This document shows, piece after piece, positions 9,227 through 18,600 of a stretch of DNA of 64,000 nucleotides. Positions within the stretch are counted from its first letter, which is position 1, and the number at the start of each line of letters is the position of its first letter. The stretch covers positions 47,563 through 111,562 of the forward strand of contig JAHEZM010000010.1 in NCBI GenBank assembly GCA_023251075.1, written 5' to 3'. Both the position numbers and the translations under genes were made by a program. The notes below the pieces were generated by a model. The model ran no database searches, was not told the origin of the DNA, and saw only the letters and a list, made by a program, of their open reading frames with translations. Source of the DNA: Flavobacteriales bacterium. GTDB taxonomy: Bacteria; Bacteroidota; Bacteroidia; Flavobacteriales_C; GCA-002722245.

Positions 9227-10681
9227 TTGTTATTCAATTCATTTGAGTTTGTAGTCTTTTTACCCATTGTATTTGCACTTTACTGGTTTGTGGTAAACCA
9301 ATCGTTAAAGTGGCAAAATGCTTTGTTGTTAGTAGCAAGCTACGTGTTTTATGGTTGGTGGAGCTGGAAATTCCTTTTACTCTTAATGCTTAGTACTTCC
9401 TTAGATTTTTTCTACGGATTTTCTGTAGCCTCAGTGGATAAAAGAAAAGCCCGACTTTATTTATTGCTGAGCGTGATTAACAATCTTGGAATTCTGGCCG
9501 TGTTCAAATATTACAATTTTTTTATTGCTGAAACACATCAATTCCTGGAGATGATGGGCTTAAATGCTAGTCCGCTTGTACTTGAAATCGCACTTCCTGT
9601 AGGTATTTCTTTTTATACATTTCATGGTATGTCGTATGTTTTCGACATTTATAGAGGCATTCAAAAACCAGTGCGAAACGTAGTGGATTATGCTGTTTTT
9701 GTAGGATTCTTTCCTTTGCTGGTAGCTGGTCCTATAGAAAGAGCCAACCATCTTTTACCACAAATTCAAAAATCGAGAATTTTTAATATCTCTCAAGCGA
9801 ATGAAGGGGTAAAATTGATTTTGTGGGGATTATTTAAAAAGGTAGTCATTGCCGATTCATTAGCTGTTATCGTAAATAGTATTTTCGAAAATTATCAGGA
9901 TCACAACGCCTTTGCATTGATTATTGGAGCTATTGGTTTTAGTTTTCAAATTTATGGTGACTTTAGTGGTTACTCTGATATTGCTATTGGAACAGCTAAA
10001 TTGTTTGGTTTCGAATTGCTGAGCAATTTTAAGTTTCCTTATTTCTCAAGGAATATTATTGAGTTTTGGAAAAGATGGCATATTTCTCTTACGTCTTGGT
10101 TTCGCGATTATTTATATCTGCCCTTGGGTGGATCAAAAAAAGGAAATGGTACTACTTTAAGAAATATCGTTTTGGTTTTTTTACTCAGCGGATTATGGCA
10201 TGGAGCCAATATGAAATTCATTTTTTGGGGACTCTTACACGCATCGGCTTATCTCCTGTTCCGTTGGTTTCAAAAAGGATCAAAAACACCCGATCATATT
10301 ATTGGATACCACTCTAAACTTCCCTCCATAAAAGAATTGTTTCAAGTACTCATCACTTTTAGTTTTGTAACTTTTGCATGGATTTTCTTTAGAGCGCCTA
10401 ACCTTGAAGTAGCAAGTAATTATTGTAAAAAAATATTTAATGGATTAATTTTCCATCCGGCACAATTCCTCGAAATACCAGTTGGCTTAAGCATTTTTGA
10501 ATTCATCATCGTTTTTGTTTTAATGGATTGGTGGTTCAGAAAAGACAGCAGAAGTTTAAGAACATCTTCCGTAAAATATTTGAACTACGCTATCTATATT
10601 GTGATGGCAAGCATGGTGCTTACTCACTTGAATTTTTTCGTGAATCATAAAGAAGTCGAATTTATTTATTTTCAATTCTGA
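9227..10681 (+). CDS. MBOAT family O-acyltransferase (AlgI/DltB-like)
   Basis: 484 residues, about ten to twelve transmembrane segments. The family signature is present: PVGISFYTFHGMSYVFDIYRG, QIYGDFSGYSDIAIG, FWKRWHISLTSWFRDYLY and the catalytic histidine in LSGLWHGANMKF. AlgI-like MBOATs move an acetyl (or other acyl) group across the inner membrane to a periplasmic partner. Translation starts at TTG (9227), giving the N-terminus LFNSFEFVVFLP that is characteristic of the family; no ATG lies near. The stop overlaps the next ATG (TGATG). The partners are the two SGNH proteins that follow. Confidence 0.93.
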   Translation: MLFNSFEFVVFLPIVFALYWFVVNQSLKWQNALLLVASYVFYGWWSWKFLLLLMLSTSLDFFYGFSVASVDKRKARLYLLLSVINNLGILAVFKYYNFFIAETHQFLEMMGLNASPLVLEIALPVGISFYTFHGMSYVFDIYRGIQKPVRNVVDYAVFVGFFPLLVAGPIERANHLLPQIQKSRIFNISQANEGVKLILWGLFKKVVIADSLAVIVNSIFENYQDHNAFALIIGAIGFSFQIYGDFSGYSDIAIGTAKLFGFELLSNFKFPYFSRNIIEFWKRWHISLTSWFRDYLYLPLGGSKKGNGTTLRNIVLVFLLSGLWHGANMKFIFWGLLHASAYLLFRWFQKGSKTPDHIIGYHSKLPSIKELFQVLITFSFVTFAWIFFRAPNLEVASNYCKKIFNGLIFHPAQFLEIPVGLSIFEFIIVFVLMDWWFRKDSRSLRTSSVKYLNYAIYIVMASMVLTHLNFFVNHKEVEFIYFQF

Positions 10682-11721
10682 TGAAAAAATTTTTACGAAA
10701 ATTCCTTTTGATCATTGGTTCGGTAATACTGATCAATTTATTACTAGGTCTTATTCGGTTAATGGTTGATGACAGAAATATTCCCTACATCATTAATCAA
10801 AAAGAAAACACCATGGTGTTGGATTATGAAAAGAAAGAAAGCTTCTATTCTGAAAAACAATTTGCAGTAAGTAATTTATCGAGAGATACTTTGTATTCTA
10901 TCACCAAAACAAGAGATGCTTACGGATTTAGCAATGCTATGGAAAACAAAAATCCTGAATTATTATTTATTGGTGACAGCTATTTTTACGATACACATAT
11001 TTCTACCAATGAAGGATTACAGGCTTCATGTAACAAAATGTTAGGGGGAAATATCTCATACAACTTAGGCTCTGTTGACAACAGTAATTTCAAAGTATAT
11101 AATGAATTGCTGCAAGCTAAATACATTACGAAACCAAAGGTTATTGTAATGGAAATTCTGGAAGAATATTTACACACCTGGCTCGATTTAAAAAATCAAA
11201 TTGAAAACAACAGCATCAAAACCCAAAATGTGAATTATTATGGATTGGATTTGGTTTTTGGAAATAACTTCAGCAATTGGAAAGATTCTAAAATATTTCC
11301 CGACAACAGAACTTTAAAAAGTGGTATTTCACGTGAAATTGATGGCGAAACAATACACTTTTTAAGGGGAACTCAGAAAAAATTCTCTGCGAATGAAATT
11401 GATTCTTTGGTAAAAGTTTTAAAATATGTTCAACAACATTTCGAAAAACAAAACACAAAAATAATTTTTATTCTCGTGCCCAATAAAGAAAGTCTTTATC
11501 CTAATTTATTTGGTAAATCTCAGTTTGAAGAGATTCAGAAATCATGGGAAAACAATAAAATAAAACACATCAACCTCTTCTCTTATTTTTGGCAAAATCC
11601 TTTTCAATACTATTTCAAAGGCGATACACACTGGAATAAAAACGCAACAGATTTGCTATTGCGCAAATTATATGAGTTGGAGGAGATAAAATCGTTAGAA
11701 AGAAAAGATATACTACAATGA
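10681..11721 (+). CDS. AlgJ/AlgX-like SGNH O-acetyltransferase, copy 1
   Basis: 346 residues. One N-terminal transmembrane anchor (~7-29) is followed by a periplasmic SGNH-type domain: nucleophile motif FIGDSYF (Ser100) and the C-terminal Asp/His motif GDTHWN (~318-323), as in AlgJ, AlgX and DltD-like enzymes. It probably transfers acetyl from the MBOAT to a polysaccharide. It overlaps the MBOAT gene by 1 bp and the next gene by 4 bp. Copy 2 is clearly homologous along its length (same LSRDTL, FKVYNELL, WLDLKNQ, GDTHWN segments), so the two arose by tandem duplication. Target glycan unknown. Confidence 0.82.
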   Translation: MKKFLRKFLLIIGSVILINLLLGLIRLMVDDRNIPYIINQKENTMVLDYEKKESFYSEKQFAVSNLSRDTLYSITKTRDAYGFSNAMENKNPELLFIGDSYFYDTHISTNEGLQASCNKMLGGNISYNLGSVDNSNFKVYNELLQAKYITKPKVIVMEILEEYLHTWLDLKNQIENNSIKTQNVNYYGLDLVFGNNFSNWKDSKIFPDNRTLKSGISREIDGETIHFLRGTQKKFSANEIDSLVKVLKYVQQHFEKQNTKIIFILVPNKESLYPNLFGKSQFEEIQKSWENNKIKHINLFSYFWQNPFQYYFKGDTHWNKNATDLLLRKLYELEEIKSLERKDILQ

Positions 11722-12731
11722 AAAAGTATCTATTGAAATTTCTAATCCTCTTTTTGTTGTGTTTGTTACCTAACATCATTATTGGTTTTGTTCGCATTTA
11801 TTTCGGTGATGAAAATATTGCTTACCTCAAAAACAAAAAACAAAATCACTTGGTGTACAATTTCGAAGAACAGGATTCTTTTACAAAAATTAAAACTTAT
11901 GCCATTACCGATTTATCAAGAGATACTTTAGGTGAAGTAAATCTGACTTACGATTATTTTGGTTTCACCAATCAAACAGAAAACAACAAACCTGAAATAC
12001 TTTTTATTGGTGATAGTTTTTTTAGAAATATCATCAACCCTACCGATTCCAGCATTCAAGCCCGGGGAAATAACATTTTAAAAAGAAATGCATGCTACAA
12101 CATAGGATCCAGCGGCAACAGCACCTTTAAAGTTTACAACGAATTATTAGAAAGAGAATATTTACATAAACCTAAAATCATTGTACTTGAAATTGTAGAG
12201 CGTTATTTAACGGATTGGTTAGATTTAAAAAATCAATTAGAAAATTCATTAACTAAAACCAATAGGGGAAATTTTGGATTGGATTTTGTTTTTGGAAACA
12301 ACTTCTATGATTTCGGAAATTTCAAGACTCATTCCCCTACCAAAGATTTACATCAGGGAACTCCACACTATATCAACAAAAGAAAAGTTTACTTTTTAAA
12401 AGACCAGCTGAGTCATTTGAACAAAAATCAAATAGATTCCTTAATCATCAATTTAAAATACGCTCATGATTTTTTTAAAAAAGAGAATATTAAAATCCAT
12501 TTTGTAATTGTTCCCGATAAAGAAAGTGTATATCCAAAAATGTATGGAGTATCACAATTAAGCGAAATTCAAAAACATATAAAAGAAAACAATTTACCAT
12601 TTATTGATTTATATTCTGAATTCATTAAAGATCCTTTACAATTTTACGTTGATGGTGATACACACTGGAACAACAGGGGTATTGCTTTGTTTTTTGATCT
12701 GTTAAAGGAAAAAGGTATTTTCAAACTCTAG
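11718..12731 (+). CDS. AlgJ/AlgX-like SGNH O-acetyltransferase, copy 2
   Basis: 337 residues, same layout as copy 1: N-terminal anchor (~5-27), FIGDSFF with Ser100, and GDTHWN near the C-terminus. Both copies keep the nucleophile and Asp/His motif, so neither looks inactivated. Conserved shared blocks include FKVYNELLEREYL, LDLKNQLEN and VPDKESVYPKMYG. The ATG overlaps the copy 1 stop (ATGA). Divergence between the copies suggests different acceptor positions or glycans; that is inference. Confidence 0.82.
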   Translation: MKKYLLKFLILFLLCLLPNIIIGFVRIYFGDENIAYLKNKKQNHLVYNFEEQDSFTKIKTYAITDLSRDTLGEVNLTYDYFGFTNQTENNKPEILFIGDSFFRNIINPTDSSIQARGNNILKRNACYNIGSSGNSTFKVYNELLEREYLHKPKIIVLEIVERYLTDWLDLKNQLENSLTKTNRGNFGLDFVFGNNFYDFGNFKTHSPTKDLHQGTPHYINKRKVYFLKDQLSHLNKNQIDSLIINLKYAHDFFKKENIKIHFVIVPDKESVYPKMYGVSQLSEIQKHIKENNLPFIDLYSEFIKDPLQFYVDGDTHWNNRGIALFFDLLKEKGIFKL

Positions 12732-12740
12732 TTAAACAAC

Positions 12741-14678
12741 ATGAATAGTTTAAAGCCCTTTCTTTTTTTTGCTATACTTCCTTTGGTTATTTTAACAAGA
12801 AGTTACGAATGTTTAGATCCGTTTTGGACTACCCGGTATCTCGCCCTATCTCTAGGCACAACAGTTTTAGGTATTGTATTTTACCTTTCTTCAAAAAAAA
12901 TTAAACTCTCCCTTTTTCATTGGCTATTTACATCATTTGTTGTTTTCTCCTGCACTTCTACTTACTGGAGCATCAATGCTGCGGAAGGAATTTTTGAAAA
13001 TCAGAATTTAATGGTTGGCTTACTTTTTAGTGTGGTATTATTCAGTACTATTCAAGAAGATTTTCGAGAAGACATCCTCCTCAAATCTATGTTAATTTCC
13101 ATCATCATTGTAGAGTTGTATGCAGTCTACACTTTAGTTGAATTACTAAAAACCAAGTTTACTTCTTTTCAGGGAATTTATTCCATCACAGGAAATTTCG
13201 GGCATAAAAATTTACTGAGCTGTTTCCTTGCTGCATCTTTACCCTTTTCTATTTGGAGTTTATTGCAAATGAAAGGTACCTGGAAAACTATTTCAGCATT
13301 CTGTATTTCATTCGCTCTTTTCTTCATTATCCTTTTACAATCTCGTTCCACCTGGTTGGGTATTGTAGCATTTTTTCTATTTGCAGTGCTTGCATTAATT
13401 TACCTGAAAAAATTAAAAGACCTAAGTTCTGCTATTAAAACATTAAAAAAAGAATTGCTCATCATCATTACTATTCCTGTGATATTACTAATAGGTATTT
13501 TCAACGCAAAACCTTTTTTATTCAGCGCGAGTTCCGATCATTTACAAAGTGTAGTACAGCAATCACAAAACGATAAAAGCACGCATAGCACAAGTATTTA
13601 TGAAAGATATTTTCTTTGGAACAACACCAAAGAAATGATCAAAGAATATCCTATTGCGGGTGTAGGTGCAGGATCGTGGAAATATTATTTCCCTAAATAT
13701 GGCGTAGCCGGTTCGCGCGCTGAAGAAGGCTTTACTATATTTCAACGTCCGCACAACGATTATCTCTGGGTTCTTTCTGAACTAGGAATTATTGGCTTCT
13801 CCCTCCTGCTATTCATTATTGTTTTTTTAGTGAGTACTATATGGAAAGCACTTCGTTCATCAGAAGATTTTATCTTAAAAAGAAAAATCATTCTCCTTTC
13901 CGGAACATTGATCGTTTTGGGAATTGACTCCATTTTCTCCTTTCCGAAAGAAAGAGCAGAAATACTGGTGTTATTGCTCACTACTATAGTGGTGTTACTA
14001 CACTTGAGTAAAGTTAAAACACATTCTTTTTCATATAAATTTACTTTGCCCATTATAGCTATTTTAATTTTCGCCTCCTTCTCCAATTACAAAAGAGTAC
14101 AAGGAGAAAAGCTATCTCTTAAAATGATTAACGCACATAGCAGAGGTAAACTGGAACCACTGAGTGATTGGAGCAACGAAGCAGAAAGCTTTGTGTACAA
14201 CAACGATCCTTTTCTTTCGCCTTGCACCTGGTATTCAGGATTAAGTTATTACCAACAGGGCGACTTTAAAATGGCAGCAAATGAATTTAAAAAATCAATT
14301 GAAATTCATCCTTATCATTTACACTCATTAAATAATTTAGCGGGGACTTATGTACAGTTAGGTGATTTGCAATCAGCCGAAAAATATTATTTAGAGGCAT
14401 TGAAAATATCTCCTTTTTATGATGAACCCTTAATTAATTTAGGTTCTATTTATTTCAACAACAAAGAATACAACAAGGCATTTGAAACTCTAAAAAAATG
14501 TTCGGTAAATAGCACGCACATCAACTACCATCGTAACATCAATGCTATATTTCCATTAATATTGGAAGAAAAACTAAAAAATAAAAATTTGAAAAAAGAA
14601 GATCGCTTGAAGTACGAAGAGGCCATAAAAAATCCCGACAAATTAATTGAATTATTCAAAGAATTCGTCGGGAAATAA
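12741..14678 (+). CDS. O-antigen ligase/polymerase family protein with C-terminal TPRs
   Basis: 645 residues. About ten to twelve transmembrane helices fill residues 1-440, with the Wzy_C/O-antigen ligase segment at ~275-400: LQSRSTWLGI, GAGSWKYYFP, and RPHNDYLWVLSELGIIG. Residues ~470-645 are periplasmic TPR repeats (SYYQQGDFKMAANEF, GDLQSAEKYYLEALK). Such proteins polymerise or ligate exported glycans. Being 9 bp after the second AlgJ-like gene, it points to a surface polysaccharide as the substrate of the O-acetylation genes. Ligase versus polymerase cannot be decided here. Confidence 0.85.
   Translation: MNSLKPFLFFAILPLVILTRSYECLDPFWTTRYLALSLGTTVLGIVFYLSSKKIKLSLFHWLFTSFVVFSCTSTYWSINAAEGIFENQNLMVGLLFSVVLFSTIQEDFREDILLKSMLISIIIVELYAVYTLVELLKTKFTSFQGIYSITGNFGHKNLLSCFLAASLPFSIWSLLQMKGTWKTISAFCISFALFFIILLQSRSTWLGIVAFFLFAVLALIYLKKLKDLSSAIKTLKKELLIIITIPVILLIGIFNAKPFLFSASSDHLQSVVQQSQNDKSTHSTSIYERYFLWNNTKEMIKEYPIAGVGAGSWKYYFPKYGVAGSRAEEGFTIFQRPHNDYLWVLSELGIIGFSLLLFIIVFLVSTIWKALRSSEDFILKRKIILLSGTLIVLGIDSIFSFPKERAEILVLLLTTIVVLLHLSKVKTHSFSYKFTLPIIAILIFASFSNYKRVQGEKLSLKMINAHSRGKLEPLSDWSNEAESFVYNNDPFLSPCTWYSGLSYYQQGDFKMAANEFKKSIEIHPYHLHSLNNLAGTYVQLGDLQSAEKYYLEALKISPFYDEPLINLGSIYFNNKEYNKAFETLKKCSVNSTHINYHRNINAIFPLILEEKLKNKNLKKEDRLKYEEAIKNPDKLIELFKEFVGK
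14633..14673. terminator. Possible convergent terminator overlapping the end of the O-antigen ligase gene
   Basis: TCCCGAC (14633-14639) and GTCGGGA (14667-14673) with an inner AATT/AATT pairing form an imperfect hairpin over the last codons. Only 4 bp separate this gene from the convergent one, and no other terminator is visible. Confidence 0.3.
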
Positions 14679-14682
14679 TTTG

Positions 14683-16755
14683 CTATTTCACCACTACAAA
14701 AGAAGTCGTAACCGGTGTTGATCCATTGATATAATTCACAAAATACATTCCTGCACTCCATTCACTTACATTTAAAGTGAATTTACTTCCACTACCTGAA
14801 TTGTAAGGATAGTTCATCACCTCTTCACCTATTGAATTGTATATATATATATAACTCAAGTGCTGAGTAGTTGGTATTACAATAGTCAATTGGCTAACTG
14901 CCGGATTAGGATAAACGCCCAACGCTTCATTTGTTGTTGGTTTCTGAATACTTGTCAAAATATCAAAACTTCCACCAGAAGTGGTAAGCGCTAAAGCATT
15001 GTTATCATCATCGTTAACAAAAACAGGCACCGATCCATTGGCAATACCTTTGATCTTCATCGTGTATTGTCCGTTAGGAACCTGAATAAATTCAAAATAC
15101 AAATTGGCATTTAAGGTATCTGTTGCAATGGTGTCGTTATTATTATCAATTAAATAAATAATATCTCCTTCCACTAAATCTGTTACTGTACCTGAAATAA
15201 CATTTCCAGAAGCATCTACTAAAAGAGCTGAATTTTTTTGAAGAGTAGTATAACCCGATAAAGTTAATTGATAATCACCCAAGAAAGCATCTGCCGGAAT
15301 AGTGAACTCAGCAGTTAAAGTAGTATCATCAATTACAGAAATATTGGTTCCGCTAAAATGCGTTGGATTGTTTAACAGGTAGCCATTTTGAAAAGAATAT
15401 TCAACATTACTTACTCCCGAAGTAAACGAAGTATTTTTACCTATTACCGTTAAAACAAAAGACTCTCCTTTGGTCGCCACAGTTTTTGATACCGATTTAA
15501 TGGATTCAACAACAGCTGTTATTAAAAATGAACTGTACTTCATTAAAGGAGTTCCATTATTATTTAATGCCACATCATAATAACCCAGGGGTGCATTCGC
15601 CGGAATAGAGAATGTGGCTGTTACCGATGTATTAGAATTAATCACAATATTAGAACCTGTGTATATGGTTGGAGACCCACTGTTATAAATCAATTGAACA
15701 TTCGATACTCCACTTTGAAAATCGGTATTTAACCCCACTATCGTAACATTAAGCGTATTGTTTCTCTCGGATGAGGAAGGACTAATAGAAGAAAGTGCAG
15801 AATTATTCTGACTCGTTACCTGAAAGGCATTCGATTTGGTAATGATCTCGCTGTTACTATTCACTTCAACTTGATAATAACCAAAAGGTGCATCTATAGG
15901 AATCGTAAAATCTGCCGTTAAACTGGTATTGGAATTTACTACGATATTTGTTCCTACGTAAGTAGTAGACGAGCCACTACTATATTTTAATTGCACAGAA
16001 GCTACTCCCCCAATTTGAAAGCTGGTATTTAACCCAACCAATGAAACACTAAGTGATTGATTTCTTCCTGATGACGAAGGACTAACAGAAGAAATTTGGG
16101 GTGCATTTGGATAAATTACTTCAAATGAATTTGATTTGGTAAGTAACTGACTATTCGTGTTTACTTCAAGATTATAAAAACCTAAAGGTGCATTAGATGG
16201 AATGGTAAAAGATGCAGAAGCTTCGGTCTCCGATGTAATTTGAATATTAGAACCTATATAAGTGGTGGGTGAACCATTACCATACAATAATTTTATTGAC
16301 GAAACTCCCCCGCTTTGAAAACTTGTGTTGGCACCAACAATTGATACAGTAAGAGTATTATTTACTGTAGATGTAGAAGGACTAATAGAGGCAATTGATG
16401 GAGCGCTGCTGAGTATTTCAAAAGAATTCAGTTTAGAGATTAAAGTATTATTGCTATAAACCTCTACACGATAAAAACCTGTAGCCGCATACGCAGGAAT
16501 GGCAAAACCCGCATCTAGCGTTGTATCTGAAGCTACCGTTACACTGGCTGCCGTGTAGAAAGTTCCTGAACCGGCTCCATAAATTAATTTTACTGAAGTT
16601 ACTCCCGCATTGAAGGTAGTATTTTGCCCCACAATGGTAATCGTTAATGATTGACCTTGTTGAGTTGAATTAGGAGTTAATGAGCTTATACTTTGCGCAT
16701 AACTAGTGGCAAATAAACACAACACACCTAGGAAAAGTAGTAGTTTTTTAGACAT
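14683..16755 (-). CDS. Secreted protein of five tandem Ig/TIG-like repeats with T9SS type A sorting domain
   Basis: 690 residues. Signal peptide (~1-20, ending SYAQ), then five ~95-residue repeats (about 21-115, 116-212, 213-310, 311-405, 406-505), each opening with a P-S/N-S-x-x-x-x-x-L-x-V-x-I-V-G-x-N-T-x-F motif and containing Y-x-G-S/T-N-I-x-I and F-x-I-P-x-x-A-x-x-G-x-Y. This resembles IPT/TIG-type immunoglobulin folds. A linker domain (~510-600, VNDDDNNALAL) precedes the sorting domain (LGVYPNPAVSQLTI to the end). It is probably a surface-displayed or released structural/adhesive protein. Single gene, convergent with the glycan operon. Confidence 0.87.
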   Translation of the reverse strand: MSKKLLLFLGVLCLFATSYAQSISSLTPNSTQQGQSLTITIVGQNTTFNAGVTSVKLIYGAGSGTFYTAASVTVASDTTLDAGFAIPAYAATGFYRVEVYSNNTLISKLNSFEILSSAPSIASISPSTSTVNNTLTVSIVGANTSFQSGGVSSIKLLYGNGSPTTYIGSNIQITSETEASASFTIPSNAPLGFYNLEVNTNSQLLTKSNSFEVIYPNAPQISSVSPSSSGRNQSLSVSLVGLNTSFQIGGVASVQLKYSSGSSTTYVGTNIVVNSNTSLTADFTIPIDAPFGYYQVEVNSNSEIITKSNAFQVTSQNNSALSSISPSSSERNNTLNVTIVGLNTDFQSGVSNVQLIYNSGSPTIYTGSNIVINSNTSVTATFSIPANAPLGYYDVALNNNGTPLMKYSSFLITAVVESIKSVSKTVATKGESFVLTVIGKNTSFTSGVSNVEYSFQNGYLLNNPTHFSGTNISVIDDTTLTAEFTIPADAFLGDYQLTLSGYTTLQKNSALLVDASGNVISGTVTDLVEGDIIYLIDNNNDTIATDTLNANLYFEFIQVPNGQYTMKIKGIANGSVPVFVNDDDNNALALTTSGGSFDILTSIQKPTTNEALGVYPNPAVSQLTIVIPTTQHLSYIYIYNSIGEEVMNYPYNSGSGSKFTLNVSEWSAGMYFVNYINGSTPVTTSFVVVK

Positions 16756-16806
16756 AAAAATCTGTTTAGTTCCACTAAAATATAAATAAAAGGGAAATTA
16801 GCAATA

Positions 16807-18567
16807 TTAATTTACCGCTTCGGCGAACTGGTAGTCGTATAACCTTTTGTAATAGCCTTCTTTCAACAACAACAACTCATCATGAGTACCTTCTTCCATA
16901 ATTTGTCCTTTGTCTAAAACAATAATTTTATCGCATCTTTTAATCGTTGATAAACGATGTGCAATAATGATGGAGGTTCTTCCTTCTGTTAATTTCAAAA
17001 TAGCTTTCTGAATCAATAATTCCGATTCGGTATCGATAGAAGAGGTTGCTTCATCCAATATCAAAACTTTAGGATTGTAAACGTAAGCCCTTAAGAATGC
17101 CAATAGCTGTCGCTGACCCACCGATAACATCGCACCACGTTCCCTCACACTATAATCGTATGCTCCTGGTAATTTTGAAATAAATTCATCTACTCCAATC
17201 ATCTTAGCCGCTTTAATCACCTCTTCTCTACTTATATTATTATTACCCAATGTAATATTGCCGTAAATACTATCATCGAAAAGAAAAACATCTTGCAGAA
17301 CTACAGCGATATTTTTTCTTAACTCTTCCAATTTAAAATCATTGATATTCACTCCCTCCAACAACACTTCCCCTTTGTCTATTTCATAGAATCTTCCCAA
17401 CACATTAATGATAGATGTTTTTCCGGCTCCTGTCGCACCAACCAAGGCAATACTTTGCCCCTCTTTAACATCAAAACTAATTCCTCTTAAAACCGGATGA
17501 TTGGGAACATAAGAAAAATGCACCTCTTTAAATTCTATATTTCCTTTAAATACATTGCTATCGTTATGACCTGTATCGGCAATATTTTCGTTGGTATCTA
17601 ATATTTTAAAAACTCTATCACTAGCCACCATTCCCATTTGTAAAGAATTGAAACGATCGGCTAACTGACGAATTGGTCGGTAAATTAAATAGGTATACAT
17701 TACAAAAGCCTCAATCGGTACATTCACATTGTTATAATCTACCGCTTCAATAACTCCATACCAAATAATCAGCGACAAAGAGCAAGCCGATAAAACTTCC
17801 ACCAAAGGAAAGAAAATGGAGTTGGCCCACACTGTTTTAATCCAACCCTCAGAATGTGCTTTGTTCACTTTATCAAACTTTTTCATTTCCACTTCTTCCC
17901 TGTTGAAAAGTTGCACAATAGTCATTCCGGTAACATGCTCCTGGATAAAAGTGTTGATACGCGCTACTTCTACACGAACCTCCTGAAAGGCTTTTTTAAT
18001 AATCTTAGAAAAAATGCTGGTGCTCCACAACAAAATCGGAATAGGAATCAGTGTAAAAAGAGTTAACATAGGATCCATCCAAAACATAAATGCCAACGCC
18101 ACTAGTAACTGAACAATATCACTTACAATCATTAAAACACCATCAGAAAAAATTTCGGAAATAGATTGAATATCTGATGTTACTCTGGTAACCAAAGCAC
18201 CCACCGGAGAATTATCGAAAAATTTATTCTTGAAACCTAAAACTTTTGCAAACAACTCTTTTCGAATATCCAGAATAACATGTTGCCCTAGCCAAGAAGT
18301 ACAATAAGACTGAAAAAACTGAATAATAGTATGCAAAAGCACCACACCAATAGTTAAAAACATTAAGTTTTGTAAACCTCCCGAATCTCCTTTTTTCACG
18401 TAATCATTCAACCCTTGCTGAATCAAAATAATTCTATAAGGCGCCAAAAAAGCCAGTGTTATAGTAATCACACCCGTAAAAATGAAAACTTTACGGTAAG
18501 GACGAGAATACTTTAAAACTCTTTTAAGTAATCGAAAATCTATTGCTTTCCCGGTAACTTCTGACAT
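16807..18567 (-). CDS. ABC exporter, fused permease-ATPase (MsbA-like)
   Basis: 586 residues. Six transmembrane helices (~25-310) precede a nucleotide-binding domain with Walker A GATGAGKTS, Q-loop VLQDVFLFD, signature LSVGQRQ, Walker B VLILDEATSSID and H-loop IIAHRLSTI. It is a homodimer-type type IV exporter of the MsbA/lipid-multidrug group; MsbA-like lipid flipping is a reasonable guess but substrate is not shown by sequence. The start is fixed by an exact TATATTTG promoter whose last base lies 4 nt before the ATG. Divergent from mnmA. Confidence 0.9.
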   Translation of the reverse strand: MSEVTGKAIDFRLLKRVLKYSRPYRKVFIFTGVITITLAFLAPYRIILIQQGLNDYVKKGDSGGLQNLMFLTIGVVLLHTIIQFFQSYCTSWLGQHVILDIRKELFAKVLGFKNKFFDNSPVGALVTRVTSDIQSISEIFSDGVLMIVSDIVQLLVALAFMFWMDPMLTLFTLIPIPILLWSTSIFSKIIKKAFQEVRVEVARINTFIQEHVTGMTIVQLFNREEVEMKKFDKVNKAHSEGWIKTVWANSIFFPLVEVLSACSLSLIIWYGVIEAVDYNNVNVPIEAFVMYTYLIYRPIRQLADRFNSLQMGMVASDRVFKILDTNENIADTGHNDSNVFKGNIEFKEVHFSYVPNHPVLRGISFDVKEGQSIALVGATGAGKTSIINVLGRFYEIDKGEVLLEGVNINDFKLEELRKNIAVVLQDVFLFDDSIYGNITLGNNNISREEVIKAAKMIGVDEFISKLPGAYDYSVRERGAMLSVGQRQLLAFLRAYVYNPKVLILDEATSSIDTESELLIQKAILKLTEGRTSIIIAHRLSTIKRCDKIIVLDKGQIMEEGTHDELLLLKEGYYKRLYDYQFAEAVN

Positions 18568-18571
18568 TGCG

Positions 18572-18579
18572 CAAATATA
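18572..18579 (-). promoter_or_regulatory. -7 promoter element TATATTTG of the ABC exporter
   Basis: Exact TAnnTTTG on the minus strand ending 4 nt before the ATG at 18567. The transcript would start at or beside the start codon (leaderless). Mirrors the mnmA promoter 10 bp away. Confidence 0.75.
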
Positions 18580-18588
18580 AGGAATGTT

Positions 18589-18596
18589 TATCTTTG
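18589..18596 (+). promoter_or_regulatory. -7 promoter element TATCTTTG of mnmA
   Basis: Exact TAnnTTTG, followed by CTCA and then the ATG of mnmA at 18601. Predicted leaderless mRNA. The two divergent -7 elements are only 9 bp apart, so the polymerases must compete for the site. Confidence 0.78.
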
Positions 18597-18600
18597 CTCA

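Noticed and set aside
9221..9229. TATATTTTG as promoter of the first MBOAT gene
   Set aside because: Its spacing is one base too long and it overlaps the TTG start, so transcription would begin inside the gene.
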